Of a stretch of 35,632 nt of DNA, positions 14,640 through 22,927 are shown in pieces (positions within the stretch are counted from its first letter, which is position 1; each line of letters begins with the position of its first letter). A program made the translations under genes and the position numbers. The notes beneath the pieces are model-generated. The model made no database searches, was not told the DNA's origin, and was given only the letters and a program-made list of their open reading frames with translations. The stretch comes from Ulvibacter algarum. GTDB taxonomy: Bacteria; Bacteroidota; Bacteroidia; Flavobacteriales; Flavobacteriaceae. The stretch covers positions 176,397-212,028 of the forward strand of contig CANLBJ010000005.1 of NCBI GenBank assembly GCA_947488905.1, written 5' to 3'.

Positions 14640-15551
14640 CTAAAATATTGACGAATTAGTCTCTGTTGTAAATCTTTCTAATGCTTGCATTCCGTAATAA
14701 GAATTTCCTTTTTCATTTAGTGCAGGGGACCATGTTGTGATCACAAACTCGTTAGGGAGTAGCGCCACAATACCACCACCTACGCCACTTTTGCCAGGTA
14801 AGCCTACCTCAAATGCAAACTCGCCAGCTTCATCATAAAAGCCACAAGTGAGCATAATAGCGTTAATACGCTTTGCTTGTTTTGGTTTTATTTGGGTGTT
14901 GTTTTGCATACACTTACCGTGATTTGCAAAAGCAAAAAAGGCGTTTGAAAGTTGCTTGCAGTTCATTGCTATGGAGCACTGATGAAAATAAAAATCAAGT
15001 ACTTCTTCTACAGGGTTTGCAAGATTATCAAAAGATTTTAAAAGGTTTGCAATCGCATAATTTTTAAAACCGGTCGCTTTTTCTGAAGCAGCAACGTCAT
15101 AATCAAAATCTATAGTCTGGTCATTAGCAAGATCTCTCACAAATTGTAAAAAGTCTTCTTTTGGGTTTTTTAGAGTACTCACTAAGCAATCTGCCACGAC
15201 AATGGCGCCAGAGTTGATAAGCGGGTTTCTGGGTATTCCTTTTTCTCTTTCTAATAAAGAAAGATGATTAAAAGGGTTTCCAGAAGGCTCCACGTCTACA
15301 CGCTCCCAGAGTTTGTTTCCTTGACTCCCAAAAGCCATTGCCAGTGAGAACACCTTAGAAACACTCTGTATAGAAAACTTGATATCTGCATCTCCAACTT
15401 CAAAATTATCACCGTGTATATTATTTAAATAAATACCAAACTGATCCTTATCTACTTTTGCCAACTCTGGGATGTAGCTCGCCACTTCGCCAGTGTTTTT
15501 TAAAGCAGAGACTTCTTTGTGAATGTCTTTAAGGATTTGTTTGTAGTTCAT
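14640..15551 (-). CDS. glsA: Glutaminase A
   Basis: Serine-dependent beta-lactamase-fold glutaminase, 303 residues, hydrolysing L-glutamine to glutamate and ammonia in the cytoplasm. The catalytic S63-x-x-K66 dyad lies in FSIQSVSKVFSL, and NPLINSGAIVVADCL and GLPGKSGVGGGIVALLP are typical. Length is normal (about 300-310). The ATG at 15551 directly abuts the gcvT stop with no spacer, so translation is coupled, and the SDR-fold gene follows after 10 bases. Together with gcvT and the pterin dehydratase nearby it points to amino-acid nitrogen and one-carbon use. No signal peptide. Confidence 0.96.
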   Translation of the reverse strand: MNYKQILKDIHKEVSALKNTGEVASYIPELAKVDKDQFGIYLNNIHGDNFEVGDADIKFSIQSVSKVFSLAMAFGSQGNKLWERVDVEPSGNPFNHLSLLEREKGIPRNPLINSGAIVVADCLVSTLKNPKEDFLQFVRDLANDQTIDFDYDVAASEKATGFKNYAIANLLKSFDNLANPVEEVLDFYFHQCSIAMNCKQLSNAFFAFANHGKCMQNNTQIKPKQAKRINAIMLTCGFYDEAGEFAFEVGLPGKSGVGGGIVALLPNEFVITTWSPALNEKGNSYYGMQALERFTTETNSSIF

Positions 15552-16637
15552 TTACTTCTTCTTATAAAAAGGCAATTTAACCACCGTAGCAGGTATTGCT
15601 TTTTTACGTATTTGAATATGAATCTTTGACCCTACATCTTTAAAAACAACGGGTACATAACCCATACCTATTCCTGTTCCCATAGATGGTGACATGGTAC
15701 CACTGGTTACGTTTCCTATTTTGTTACCGTTACCGTCTACGATGTCGTAGCCTTGGCGTGGGATACCACGTTCGTCAAGCTCAAAGGCAACTAGTGTTTT
15801 TTCTACACCGTGCTTTTTTTGTTTCTTAAGGTTTTCGCTATTTACAAACTCTTTTGTAAATTTTGTAATCCAGCCTAAGCCTGCTTCTAGTGGCGAAGTA
15901 GTGTCGTCTATATCATTTCCGTAGAGACAATACCCCATTTCTAAACGTAGCGTATCACGAGCCGCAAGACCAATAGGTTTGATGCCAAAATCTGCGCCAG
16001 CTTCAAATACCTTTTCCCATACTTGAGCAACCTCATCGTTTTTACAGTAGATTTCAAAACCACCACTACCAGTATACCCTGTTGCGCTAATAATTACGTT
16101 TTCAATACCAGCAAAATCACTCACTTTAAAAGTGTAAAATTTGATAGCAGACAAGTCTTCGCTTGTTAATGACTGCATAGCCTCAATCGCCTTTGGGCCT
16201 TGTATAGCAAGTAAAGAGTAGCCTTCACTTAAATCACGTAATTCTGCGCCTACGTGGTTGTGTTTGTTAATATGATTCCAGTCTTTTTCTATATTAGACG
16301 CGTTTACTACAAGCAAGTATTTTTCTGCTTCTAGGCGGTAAATAATAAGGTCATCTACAACACCGCCGTCCTCGTTTGGTAAACAAGAATACTGTGCTTG
16401 ACCGTCTACTAGTTTTGATGCATCATTAGTAGTTACGTGCTGTATTAATGCAAGTGCATTAGGCCCAGTTACTAAAAACTCACCCATATGCGAAACATCA
16501 AAAACACCCACATCGTTGCGTACTGTCTCGTGTTCTGCATTAACGCCCTCATAAGAAACAGGCATATTATAGCCCGCAAAAGGGACCATTTTTGCGCCAA
16601 GCGCTTCGTGAATTTTAGAGAGTGCAGTATCTTTCAT
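15552..16637 (-). CDS. gcvT: Glycine cleavage system T protein (aminomethyltransferase)
   Basis: Transfers the methylene group from the aminomethyl-lipoate of H protein to tetrahydrofolate, releasing ammonia. At 361 residues the length is normal. Diagnostic stretches are [29 protein letters not shown] (with the conserved catalytic Asp), [14 protein letters not shown] and [19 protein letters not shown]. The gene has a perfect promoter match upstream (16714-16745) and a leader of about 70 bases. gcvP and gcvH are not in the window, so the cleavage genes are dispersed. It heads the gcvT-glsA-SDR operon. Confidence 0.97.
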   Translation of the reverse strand: MKDTALSKIHEALGAKMVPFAGYNMPVSYEGVNAEHETVRNDVGVFDVSHMGEFLVTGPNALALIQHVTTNDASKLVDGQAQYSCLPNEDGGVVDDLIIYRLEAEKYLLVVNASNIEKDWNHINKHNHVGAELRDLSEGYSLLAIQGPKAIEAMQSLTSEDLSAIKFYTFKVSDFAGIENVIISATGYTGSGGFEIYCKNDEVAQVWEKVFEAGADFGIKPIGLAARDTLRLEMGYCLYGNDIDDTTSPLEAGLGWITKFTKEFVNSENLKKQKKHGVEKTLVAFELDERGIPRQGYDIVDGNGNKIGNVTSGTMSPSMGTGIGMGYVPVVFKDVGSKIHIQIRKKAIPATVVKLPFYKKK

Positions 16638-16713
16638 AGTATTAATTTAATGTTGATTATCGGTTTTTAGCTTACGCGAAAACGTGCCAGACGTAACACA
16701 TAAGCTTCTATGA

Positions 16714-16745
16714 CAAAGGTACAGCGAAGGAGGTAACTCGTCCAA
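16714..16745 (-). promoter_or_regulatory. gcvT promoter (TTG-N21-TACCTTTG)
   Basis: On the minus strand TACCTTTG (16721-16714) follows TTG (16745-16743) after 21 bases, fully matching the Bacteroidota promoter consensus. Transcription would start near 16707, leaving about 70 bases of leader before gcvT. I see no glycine-riboswitch core in that leader. The rest of the 294-base gap to 16931 is AT-rich and shows nothing else I can name. Confidence 0.75.
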
Positions 16746-16931
16746 ATTTTGTGAGGGATTGTTTTTGGGGTAAACAGAAGAAAAAGAAAAACCTTTTACT
16801 TTGCTCACTAAGAGAAGAAAGAGGTTAATAATAAATCATAAGGCTACTCTGAATTATAATTTCATTATTAATTAGTAGTAAGATTAAAAAATGGATTGTT
16901 ATTTTTATAAAGTAAAACAAGCTTATATTAT

Positions 16932-17270
16932 ATGTCAAGCCCTCTAGAAAACTACAACGCCTTAATCTTAACCAACCCAGCAATAGAACGCAAGGGTAAA
17001 ACTACACCGTACACTTCTGTAAACGGGCATATGTTTTCATTTCTTTCTAAAGAAGGTGAGATGGGTTTGCGCCTTTCTGGAGAAGATAGAGAGATGTTTA
17101 TTACTGTATATAATAGTGCATTAATGGAACAACACGGCCGCGTGATGAAAGAGTATGTTAAGATTCCAGATACACTGTTAGAAAACACAGATGAGCTTTC
17201 TGTTTATTTAGAAAAAAGCCTTGGTTACGTTTCTTCACTAAAGCCTAAACCTTCTAAGAAAAAGAAATAG
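16932..17270 (+). CDS. TfoX N-terminal-domain-like small protein
   Basis: Soluble protein of 112 residues. The stretch YTSVNGHMFSFLSKEGEMGLRLSGEDREMFITVYNS followed by QHGRVMKEYVKIPD and SLGYVSSLKPK resembles the TfoX N-terminal-like fold, a small DNA-mimic or regulator-type domain. I recall Bacteroidota proteins of this kind, but the assignment is tentative. The tail is lysine-rich (PKPSKKKK). No signal peptide. It is followed after about 84 bases by the NAD(P)HX repair gene, which has its own -7 element, so it is probably expressed alone. The full-length competence regulator TfoX/Sxy has an additional C-terminal domain that is missing here, so a competence role should not be assumed. Confidence 0.65.
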   Translation: MSSPLENYNALILTNPAIERKGKTTPYTSVNGHMFSFLSKEGEMGLRLSGEDREMFITVYNSALMEQHGRVMKEYVKIPDTLLENTDELSVYLEKSLGYVSSLKPKPSKKKK

Positions 17271-17324
17271 CGATACCTTTTATCAATTGCCTCAAATATG
17301 CCTAATCTTCAACAATAATTTCAG

Positions 17325-17332
17325 TATTTTTG
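17325..17332 (+). promoter_or_regulatory. -7 promoter element upstream of the NAD(P)HX repair gene
   Basis: TATTTTTG exactly fits TANNTTTG and ends 21 bases before the ATG at 17354, so the leader would be about 15 bases. No TTG is found 17-23 bases upstream; the nearest (17287-17289) is too far. Candidate only. Confidence 0.4.
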
Positions 17333-17353
17333 AGCAACAATTTATACTATACA

Positions 17354-18892
17354 ATGAAGATATTTTCTAAAGAACAACTACTCGAAGCAGATAAATTAAC
17401 AGCGCAGAAACAAGAAGTTTCATTTAATGAATTAATGGAGCGCTCCGGAACACAGATTTTTAACTGGTTTCACCAGCGTTTACAGGGAGCTCCTGTTCCT
17501 GTTCATGTATTTTGCGGTATAGGAAATAATGGTGGTTCTGGATTAGTAGTGGCAAGACTTCTAATAGAGAATGGTTATAATGTAAAGGCATACATTGTTA
17601 ACTACAGTGATAAGCGTTCTAAAGATTTTTTAGTTAATTATGACCGTATTAAAAATGTAACAAAAGACTGGCCGCTATTAATGACCTGCGAGGAAGATTT
17701 TCCTGCTATGACAGAAAATGATATTGTGATAGATGCTATGTTTGGTACAGGTATTAACCGTAAGCCAGAAGGTTGGGTTAAGAAGCTTATACAGTATATT
17801 AATGCACAGCCATGTTTTAAACTCGCCATAGATGTACCAAGTGGGATGTTTGTAGATGCGCCTACAGAAGATCTTGATGCAGTGATTAAAGCAAACCATA
17901 CACTTGCTTTTCAATCTCCAAAACTGGCTTTCTTTCTGCCTTCTACGGGTAACTTTACTGGGTATTATGATGTGTTAGATCTAGGCATTGATAAAGAGTT
18001 TTTAGCGACAAATCAAGGTGTAGCTTCAATTATAGCAAAACCAAATGCACAACGTATGTACAGGCAAAGAGATAAGTTTTCTCATAAAGGAACTTTTGGT
18101 CATACTCTAATTGTTGCAGGTTCTTATGGGTCTATGGGCGCTGCCATTTTAAGTGCAAAAGGCGCTTTTAGAATAGGCGCAGGAAAAGTAACGGCTTTTG
18201 TGCCAGAGTGCGGGTATGCTATTATGCAGACAGCTGTGCCTGAAGCCATGGTGCTTACTAATGACAATGATGATTTAATTACAGATGTCAAATATGATTT
18301 TGAGCCAACAGCAATTGCTGTAGGTATGGGGATAGGTACAGAAGAAGCGACGGTAAAAGCACTTTCTGATTTGTTTAAAAAGGCGAAGACACCAATGGTG
18401 ATTGACGCAGATGCGATTAATTGTATTTCAGAAAATAAAGAGTTACTTAAAGATATTCCAGAAAATTCTGTGTTTACTCCACATAACGGCGAGCTTGAAA
18501 GACTTGTTGGTAAATGGAAAAACGATTATGATAAAATAGAACGTGTAAAAAAGTTCTCTAAAAAACAGAAGGCAATTGTAGTGATTAAAGGAGCAAATAC
18601 AATCACGGTATTAGAAGATCATTTATATATAAATACATCTGGTAATCCAGGTATGGCAACTGCAGGAAGTGGAGATGTTTTAAGTGGTGCTATTATTGGT
18701 TTATTATCTCAAGGGTATGATCCTTTAACGGCAGCTATTTTTGGTGTGTATTTACATGGTAGTGCAGGAAATATTGTTTCGCACGCGTTAAGTTATGAGG
18801 GTACTATGGCTGGAGATATAGCAGGCGCACTAGGCGAAGCTTTTATTGAGTTGTTTAGAAAAGAAGAACAGGCTCCTGAAGTGGCTAAATAA
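17354..18892 (+). CDS. nnr: Bifunctional NAD(P)H-hydrate epimerase / ADP-dependent dehydratase
   Basis: Repairs hydrated NADH/NADPH. The N-terminal YjeF_N domain (about 1-210) epimerises R-NAD(P)HX, with FCGIGNNGGSG near 54-63 and AIDVPSGMFVD. The C-terminal ribokinase-like domain (about 225-512) dehydrates S-NAD(P)HX using ADP, with FTPHNGELERL and the anion-hole motif TAGSGDVLSGAIIGLL. The start is taken as ATG 17354 (MKIFSKEQLLEAD); an ATG eight codons upstream precedes the likely -7 element end and is less likely. Total 512 residues, normal for the fused form. One oddity is Ser at residue 62 where NNGGDG is usual. It has no partner gene in an operon here. Confidence 0.93.
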   Translation: MKIFSKEQLLEADKLTAQKQEVSFNELMERSGTQIFNWFHQRLQGAPVPVHVFCGIGNNGGSGLVVARLLIENGYNVKAYIVNYSDKRSKDFLVNYDRIKNVTKDWPLLMTCEEDFPAMTENDIVIDAMFGTGINRKPEGWVKKLIQYINAQPCFKLAIDVPSGMFVDAPTEDLDAVIKANHTLAFQSPKLAFFLPSTGNFTGYYDVLDLGIDKEFLATNQGVASIIAKPNAQRMYRQRDKFSHKGTFGHTLIVAGSYGSMGAAILSAKGAFRIGAGKVTAFVPECGYAIMQTAVPEAMVLTNDNDDLITDVKYDFEPTAIAVGMGIGTEEATVKALSDLFKKAKTPMVIDADAINCISENKELLKDIPENSVFTPHNGELERLVGKWKNDYDKIERVKKFSKKQKAIVVIKGANTITVLEDHLYINTSGNPGMATAGSGDVLSGAIIGLLSQGYDPLTAAIFGVYLHGSAGNIVSHALSYEGTMAGDIAGALGEAFIELFRKEEQAPEVAK

Positions 18893-18997
18893 TTAACATT
18901 TGTAATTATATGTTTGCTTTTAATAGGTAGTTTTCTGCGGTTTAACAAATAGTTGGTTTTTGTGAGATAAATAAGATAACAAATTTATATGATTCTT

Positions 18998-19005
18998 TAT
19001 TTTTG
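18998..19005 (+). promoter_or_regulatory. -7 promoter element upstream of the secreted lectin-like gene
   Basis: TATTTTTG fits TANNTTTG exactly and lies 16 bases before the ATG at 19022. No correctly spaced TTG is seen upstream. The gap after the NAD(P)HX repair gene (18893-19021) shows nothing else. Confidence 0.4.
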
Positions 19006-19021
19006 AATAAAACAAAGATAA

Positions 19022-19567
19022 ATGTCGCTTAAAATTTTTTTAAATATAGTTGCAATACTGAGCACATTTATAGTTCATTCTCAAGTAGGGATTGGTACTA
19101 CAGATCCAGATGATTCTGCTATGCTAGATGTTACGTCTACTACATCTGGTGTTTTATTACCTAGATTAACTACAGTGCAGCGTGATGCAATTGCTAACCC
19201 TGCAACTGGACTTTTAATTTTTAATACAAATACAAATTCTTATCAGTATAATTTTGGTGCTCCTGCAGTACCTAATTGGCGTTCTTTTGAAACAGAAGCA
19301 TACCAAGCTGGTTCTCTTGTAACAGGTGCAAATAGTCCTACTGGATGGAGTTATTATAATGTTACTTTTGCAACAGCTTTTACAGCGACCCCAACAGTAA
19401 TTATATCTTTTAGAGAAGGTACTGGTACTAATAACTCAGGTTCTAGTTCTATCACTCAATTTAAGGTGGCAAATACATCTACAACTGGATTTACTATAGG
19501 GATTTATGATACAGCAGCTACTGGAGACATTAGTGTTGATTGGATTGCCAGCCCTAAAACACAATAG
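19022..19567 (+). CDS. Secreted protein with H-type-lectin-like domain (copy 1 of tandem pair)
   Basis: Product of 181 residues. A signal peptide spans 1-21 (hydrophobic core FLNIVAILSTFIV, cleavage after HSQ). The mature N-terminus starts VGIGTTDPDDSAMLDV and continues with SGVLLPRLTTVQRDAIANPATGLLIFNT, a head region common in surface and appendage proteins of Bacteroidota. From about residue 108, WSYYNVTFATAFTATPTVIISF to FTIGIYDT and DISVDWIAS resembles the H-type lectin fold (a beta-sandwich ending in a conserved Trp-Ile-Ala strand). Sugar binding is inference. No T9SS sorting tail is present. The next gene is a paralog 79 bases downstream, and a bidirectional terminator follows that copy. 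Confidence 0.75.
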   Translation: MSLKIFLNIVAILSTFIVHSQVGIGTTDPDDSAMLDVTSTTSGVLLPRLTTVQRDAIANPATGLLIFNTNTNSYQYNFGAPAVPNWRSFETEAYQAGSLVTGANSPTGWSYYNVTFATAFTATPTVIISFREGTGTNNSGSSSITQFKVANTSTTGFTIGIYDTAATGDISVDWIASPKTQ

Positions 19568-19646
19568 CTAATACTAGTTTTTAAATTTTAACAAAGCTGT
19601 ATATTTAGAGTAGCAAAGTGCTATCAATATCACCAAGTGATTTTTT

Positions 19647-20186
19647 ATGAAAACCTTTTTAATCTTTTTATCGACACTTTTTTATACTGTTATTTTATCT
19701 GCACAGGTGGGAATAGGGGAGGTTTCGCCAGATGCTTCTTCGGCTATTGAGGTTAATTCTGTTTCTTCTGGAGTTCTTTTTCCTAGAATGACTACTATGT
19801 TACGCGATGCTATTTCTAACCCTGCAAAAAGTCTTCTTATTTATAATACAGATAGTAATGAGTTTCAATATAATATAGGAACATCATTAGCTCCAGTTTG
19901 GGTGTTGATTGATAGTAAAAAACATCAATCTGGCACTTATAGTATAGGCGCTACTTCTACAGGGTGGAATTATTATAACGTCACATTTGTAACAGAATTT
20001 GCTTCTACTCCAGCTATTTGTATTTCATATAGAGAAGGGACGGGGGTTGATGAAACTGCTAGTCATACTGCTGCTCATTTAAAAGTAGCAAATGCAACAC
20101 CATCTGGTTTTACTATAGGTATACGCGATTCTTCTACTTCTAATGATGTTTTTATAGACTGGAAGGCAGTACTTAAAACTCAATAA
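19647..20186 (+). CDS. Secreted protein with H-type-lectin-like domain (copy 2 of tandem pair)
   Basis: Paralog of the preceding gene: 179 residues with the same layout. Signal peptide 1-20 (FLIFLSTLFYTVILSAQ), then VGIGEVSPDASSAIEV, SGVLFPRMTTMLRDAISNPAKSLLIYNT, and a C-terminal domain WNYYNVTFVTEFASTPAICISYREGTG to FTIGIRDSS and VFIDWKAVLKTQ. The final Ala of the WIA motif is changed (WKA). By eye roughly half the residues are identical to copy 1, so the duplication is not recent. Both copies end in the same KTQ tripeptide. A perfect-stem terminator (20214-20248) follows. Confidence 0.75.
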   Translation: MKTFLIFLSTLFYTVILSAQVGIGEVSPDASSAIEVNSVSSGVLFPRMTTMLRDAISNPAKSLLIYNTDSNEFQYNIGTSLAPVWVLIDSKKHQSGTYSIGATSTGWNYYNVTFVTEFASTPAICISYREGTGVDETASHTAAHLKVANATPSGFTIGIRDSSTSNDVFIDWKAVLKTQ

Positions 20187-20213
20187 TTAATAATCAATCC
20201 TGACTCTAATAAA

Positions 20214-20248
20214 AAAAGTCGGCTAGATTTAATATCTAGCCGACTTTT
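20214..20248. terminator. Bidirectional intrinsic terminator
   Basis: A perfect 15-bp stem (20214-20228 with 20234-20248, core GTCGGCTAGAT) with loop TTAAT, flanked by A and T runs. It separates the plus-strand lectin-like pair from the minus-strand TlpA-like gene. Confidence 0.92.
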
Positions 20249-20269
20249 CAATTTTTAATATTTCCGAAG

Positions 20270-21304
20270 TTATAATAACCCGTCTAGTGCTACTCTTATT
20301 TTATCACTACTTGGTCTAGGTGCATTTGCATCTACGATTTTTCCTTCTTTATCAATTAATATAAAACGTGGAATTCCATTAACTCTATAGTCACGTACAA
20401 ATTGTGATTGCCACCCTTTTGGTGCATGAATTTGCATACCGCCTAGGTTCATGTCTGTAATCATTGCTTTCCAGTTTGCTTTTGCTTTATCCCAAGAATT
20501 ACCGTGTGATCTGTCATCATCAATAGACATGCTTACAAAGGCGATGTTCTTATCTGCATAGTCGTGTTCTAATTCTTTTAAGCTAGGAATCTCTGCTTTA
20601 CAAGGAGCACACCATGTTGCCCAGATGTCAATATATACATTCTTTCCTTTTAAGTCTGAAAGTGAAGTAGTACCACCTTTAAAGTTTTCGTAATTGTCAA
20701 AAGAAGGAGATTCTTTACCTAGCGGTAAGACTTTTTTTAATGCAATCATCTCTCCATAATACCCTTTCATAGATTTCATCATCCCGTCAAGAGACTCTTT
20801 GTTCATTCTAGTGAGCATTGTGTCAATGTCTTTTTTGCTATCTATAAATGCTAGTGCTTCGCTCTTAATTTCTGCTACCTTAGCATCAAGACCGGCATCA
20901 TCTAAATCTCCAAAATCTTCATTACCAAAAAGTTTTTCCTCAAAAATTGCTTTTTCTGCCAGAAAATTACTGTTTTCAGAGCCTAAACCTGAATATTTAA
21001 TAGACTCATCAAATTGTTCTGTATCTATGGCCATGTCTATTTCATATCCATTTCTTAAAAAGATAGGGGTATTCTCATTAGAATCATCAAAATAGTAAAT
21101 ACCTGGTTCTACTTTTAATGTGTCACTAAATGTACCATCTGCATTAACAGGGATAGCTTTTCTAAAACCACGTTTTGCGATAAGAATAGTGTCAGATTTA
21201 TTATTAGTTATCTTCCCAGAGAAAGTAACATAATCGTTCATTTTTTTATCTTCTGTACACGATACAATAGCAATAGCGCTAAGAAGAACAAGTAATTTTT
21301 TCAT
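20270..21304 (-). CDS. TlpA-like thioredoxin-fold lipoprotein
   Basis: Periplasmic membrane-anchored thiol-disulfide protein, 344 residues. A lipoprotein signal ends at Cys16 (AIAIVSC lipobox). Residues about 25-120 look like the DUF4369-type beta domain common in Bacteroidota TlpA homologs (FSGKITNNKSDTILIAKRG), followed by a helical linker. The C-terminal thioredoxin domain has YIDIWATWCAPCKAEIPSL with the CxxC pair C232/C235 and the cis-Pro region GIPRFILIDKEGKI. Redox partner and role (cytochrome maturation or oxidative folding) are not readable here. A promoter match lies at 21328-21356 and the terminator at 20214-20248, so it is monocistronic. It is divergent from hutH. Confidence 0.92.
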   Translation of the reverse strand: MKKLLVLLSAIAIVSCTEDKKMNDYVTFSGKITNNKSDTILIAKRGFRKAIPVNADGTFSDTLKVEPGIYYFDDSNENTPIFLRNGYEIDMAIDTEQFDESIKYSGLGSENSNFLAEKAIFEEKLFGNEDFGDLDDAGLDAKVAEIKSEALAFIDSKKDIDTMLTRMNKESLDGMMKSMKGYYGEMIALKKVLPLGKESPSFDNYENFKGGTTSLSDLKGKNVYIDIWATWCAPCKAEIPSLKELEHDYADKNIAFVSMSIDDDRSHGNSWDKAKANWKAMITDMNLGGMQIHAPKGWQSQFVRDYRVNGIPRFILIDKEGKIVDANAPRPSSDKIRVALDGLL

Positions 21305-21327
21305 GGTATTAAATTTTAATTGTAATG

Positions 21328-21356
21328 CAAAGTTAAAAGGAAAGAAGTCATGACAA
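21328..21356 (-). promoter_or_regulatory. Promoter of the TlpA-like gene (TTG-N18-TAACTTTG)
   Basis: On the minus strand TAACTTTG (21335-21328) follows TTG (21356-21354) after 18 bases, within the 17-23 range for Flavobacteria. Transcription would begin near 21321, giving a leader of about 17 bases. Confidence 0.65.
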
Positions 21357-21414
21357 TAATTTTAGGAAAACCTTAACTAGAATCGTATTTTTACAGAATA
21401 GACACCATACTTTT

Positions 21415-22923
21415 ATGAGAGAGACCCATTACATTAGCACAGAACTTTTAGACTTATCATTATTAAAAGATATTATTGAAAACAATAAATCTCTTGACTT
21501 ATCTGAAGAGGCGGTTGCAAAAATAAATAAGGCACATACTTATTTGCAAAATAAAATTAAAGAAAGTGACACCCCTATTTATGGTATAAATACTGGGTTT
21601 GGTTCTTTATGTGATGTTGAGATTTCTTCAGAAAATTTATCACAACTTCAAGAAAACTTGGTGATGTCTCACGCCTGCGGAACAGGGGAGAAGGTACCTA
21701 AAAATATTGTTAAGTTAATGTTGTTGCTTAAAATTCAATCTTTAAGTTACGGGCATAGTGGTGTGCAATTAGTTACGGTGCAACGATTGGTAGATTTTTA
21801 CAATAATGATGTTTTACCGGTAATTTATAATCAAGGAAGCCTTGGTGCATCTGGAGATTTAGCGCCATTGGCACATTTAGCTTTGCCCCTCATTGGTATG
21901 GGTGAAGTGTATGAAGGCGATGCCATTGTTGCTTCGGAAATAGTCTTGAAAAAACACAACTGGCAACCTATTACTTTAAAGGCAAAAGAAGGACTTGCTT
22001 TATTAAATGGCACACAGTTTATGAGTGCCTATGGTGTGCATTGTCTTTTAAAAAGTTATAAGCTTTCTTATATGGCAGACGTTATAGGGGCACTTTCTGT
22101 AGATGCTTTTGATTGTAATATGAGCCCGTTTAATGCTTTAGTACATTTAGTAAGACCGCATAGAGGGCAAGTAAAAACAGCAGAGAATATCAACGAAATT
22201 TTAGCAGATAGCGAGATTGGTGCTTCTGTAAATAAGAAAGTACAAGATCCTTATTCATTTAGATGTATTCCTCAAGTACATGGAGCCTCAAAAGACACAC
22301 TTCATTTTGTACATAAAACAGTAAAGACTGAAATTAATAGTGTCACAGATAACCCAAATATTTTTGTTGGAGAAGACAAGATTATTTCTGGCGGAAATTT
22401 TCACGGCCAACCACTTGCACTAGCCTTTGATTATTTAGGTATAGCAATGGCAGAATTAGGGAATATTTCAGAAAGAAGAACCTACCAGTTAGTTTCTGGT
22501 TTAAGAGATTTGCCTGCATTTTTAGTTAAAAATCCAGGTTTAAATAGCGGATTTATGATCCCGCAATATACTGCGGCAAGTATTGTGAGCCAGAACAAGC
22601 AGCTTTGCTCACCAGCTTCTGTAGATTCTATTGTATCATCTAACGGTCAAGAAGACCACGTGAGTATGGGGGCTAATGGCGCTACTAAGCTATTGAGAAT
22701 TGTAGATAATATAGAAACGATTCTTGCGATAGAATTGATGAATGCATCACAAGCAATAGAGTTTAGAAGACCACAAAAAACATCACCATTGTTAGAGTCT
22801 CTTTTAGAATCTTACAGAGAGACAGTTCCTTTTGTAGAGGAAGATAGATTGCTAGCAAATGATATTCATGCTTCGGTAGCGTTTTTACAGAGTTTTGCGG
22901 TAGACGCAGATTTATTGTTTTAA
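21415..22923 (+). CDS. hutH: Histidine ammonia-lyase
   Basis: Deaminates L-histidine to urocanate, the first step of histidine use. Its 502 residues contain the A145-S146-G147 triad in GSLGASGDLAPLAHL that cyclises to the MIO prosthetic group, the N-terminal YGINTGFG loop, and the C-terminal QDPYSFRC, NPNIFV and GNFHGQPLA motifs typical of HAL. QEDHVSMG and MNASQAIEFRRP also fit. No other hut genes are adjacent. The next gene, a secreted protein, begins 4 bases after its stop, an unusual pairing. The upstream TATTTTTA (21386-21393) is a near-match to the -7 element. Tyrosine ammonia-lyase is a relative, but the QDPYS and overall match favour histidine. Confidence 0.95.
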   Translation: MRETHYISTELLDLSLLKDIIENNKSLDLSEEAVAKINKAHTYLQNKIKESDTPIYGINTGFGSLCDVEISSENLSQLQENLVMSHACGTGEKVPKNIVKLMLLLKIQSLSYGHSGVQLVTVQRLVDFYNNDVLPVIYNQGSLGASGDLAPLAHLALPLIGMGEVYEGDAIVASEIVLKKHNWQPITLKAKEGLALLNGTQFMSAYGVHCLLKSYKLSYMADVIGALSVDAFDCNMSPFNALVHLVRPHRGQVKTAENINEILADSEIGASVNKKVQDPYSFRCIPQVHGASKDTLHFVHKTVKTEINSVTDNPNIFVGEDKIISGGNFHGQPLALAFDYLGIAMAELGNISERRTYQLVSGLRDLPAFLVKNPGLNSGFMIPQYTAASIVSQNKQLCSPASVDSIVSSNGQEDHVSMGANGATKLLRIVDNIETILAIELMNASQAIEFRRPQKTSPLLESLLESYRETVPFVEEDRLLANDIHASVAFLQSFAVDADLLF

Positions 22924-22927
22924 AATT

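Noticed and set aside
16638-16713. Glycine riboswitch in the gcvT leader
   Set aside because: The leader is about 70 bases, too short for a tandem aptamer, and no conserved core or terminator hairpin is visible.
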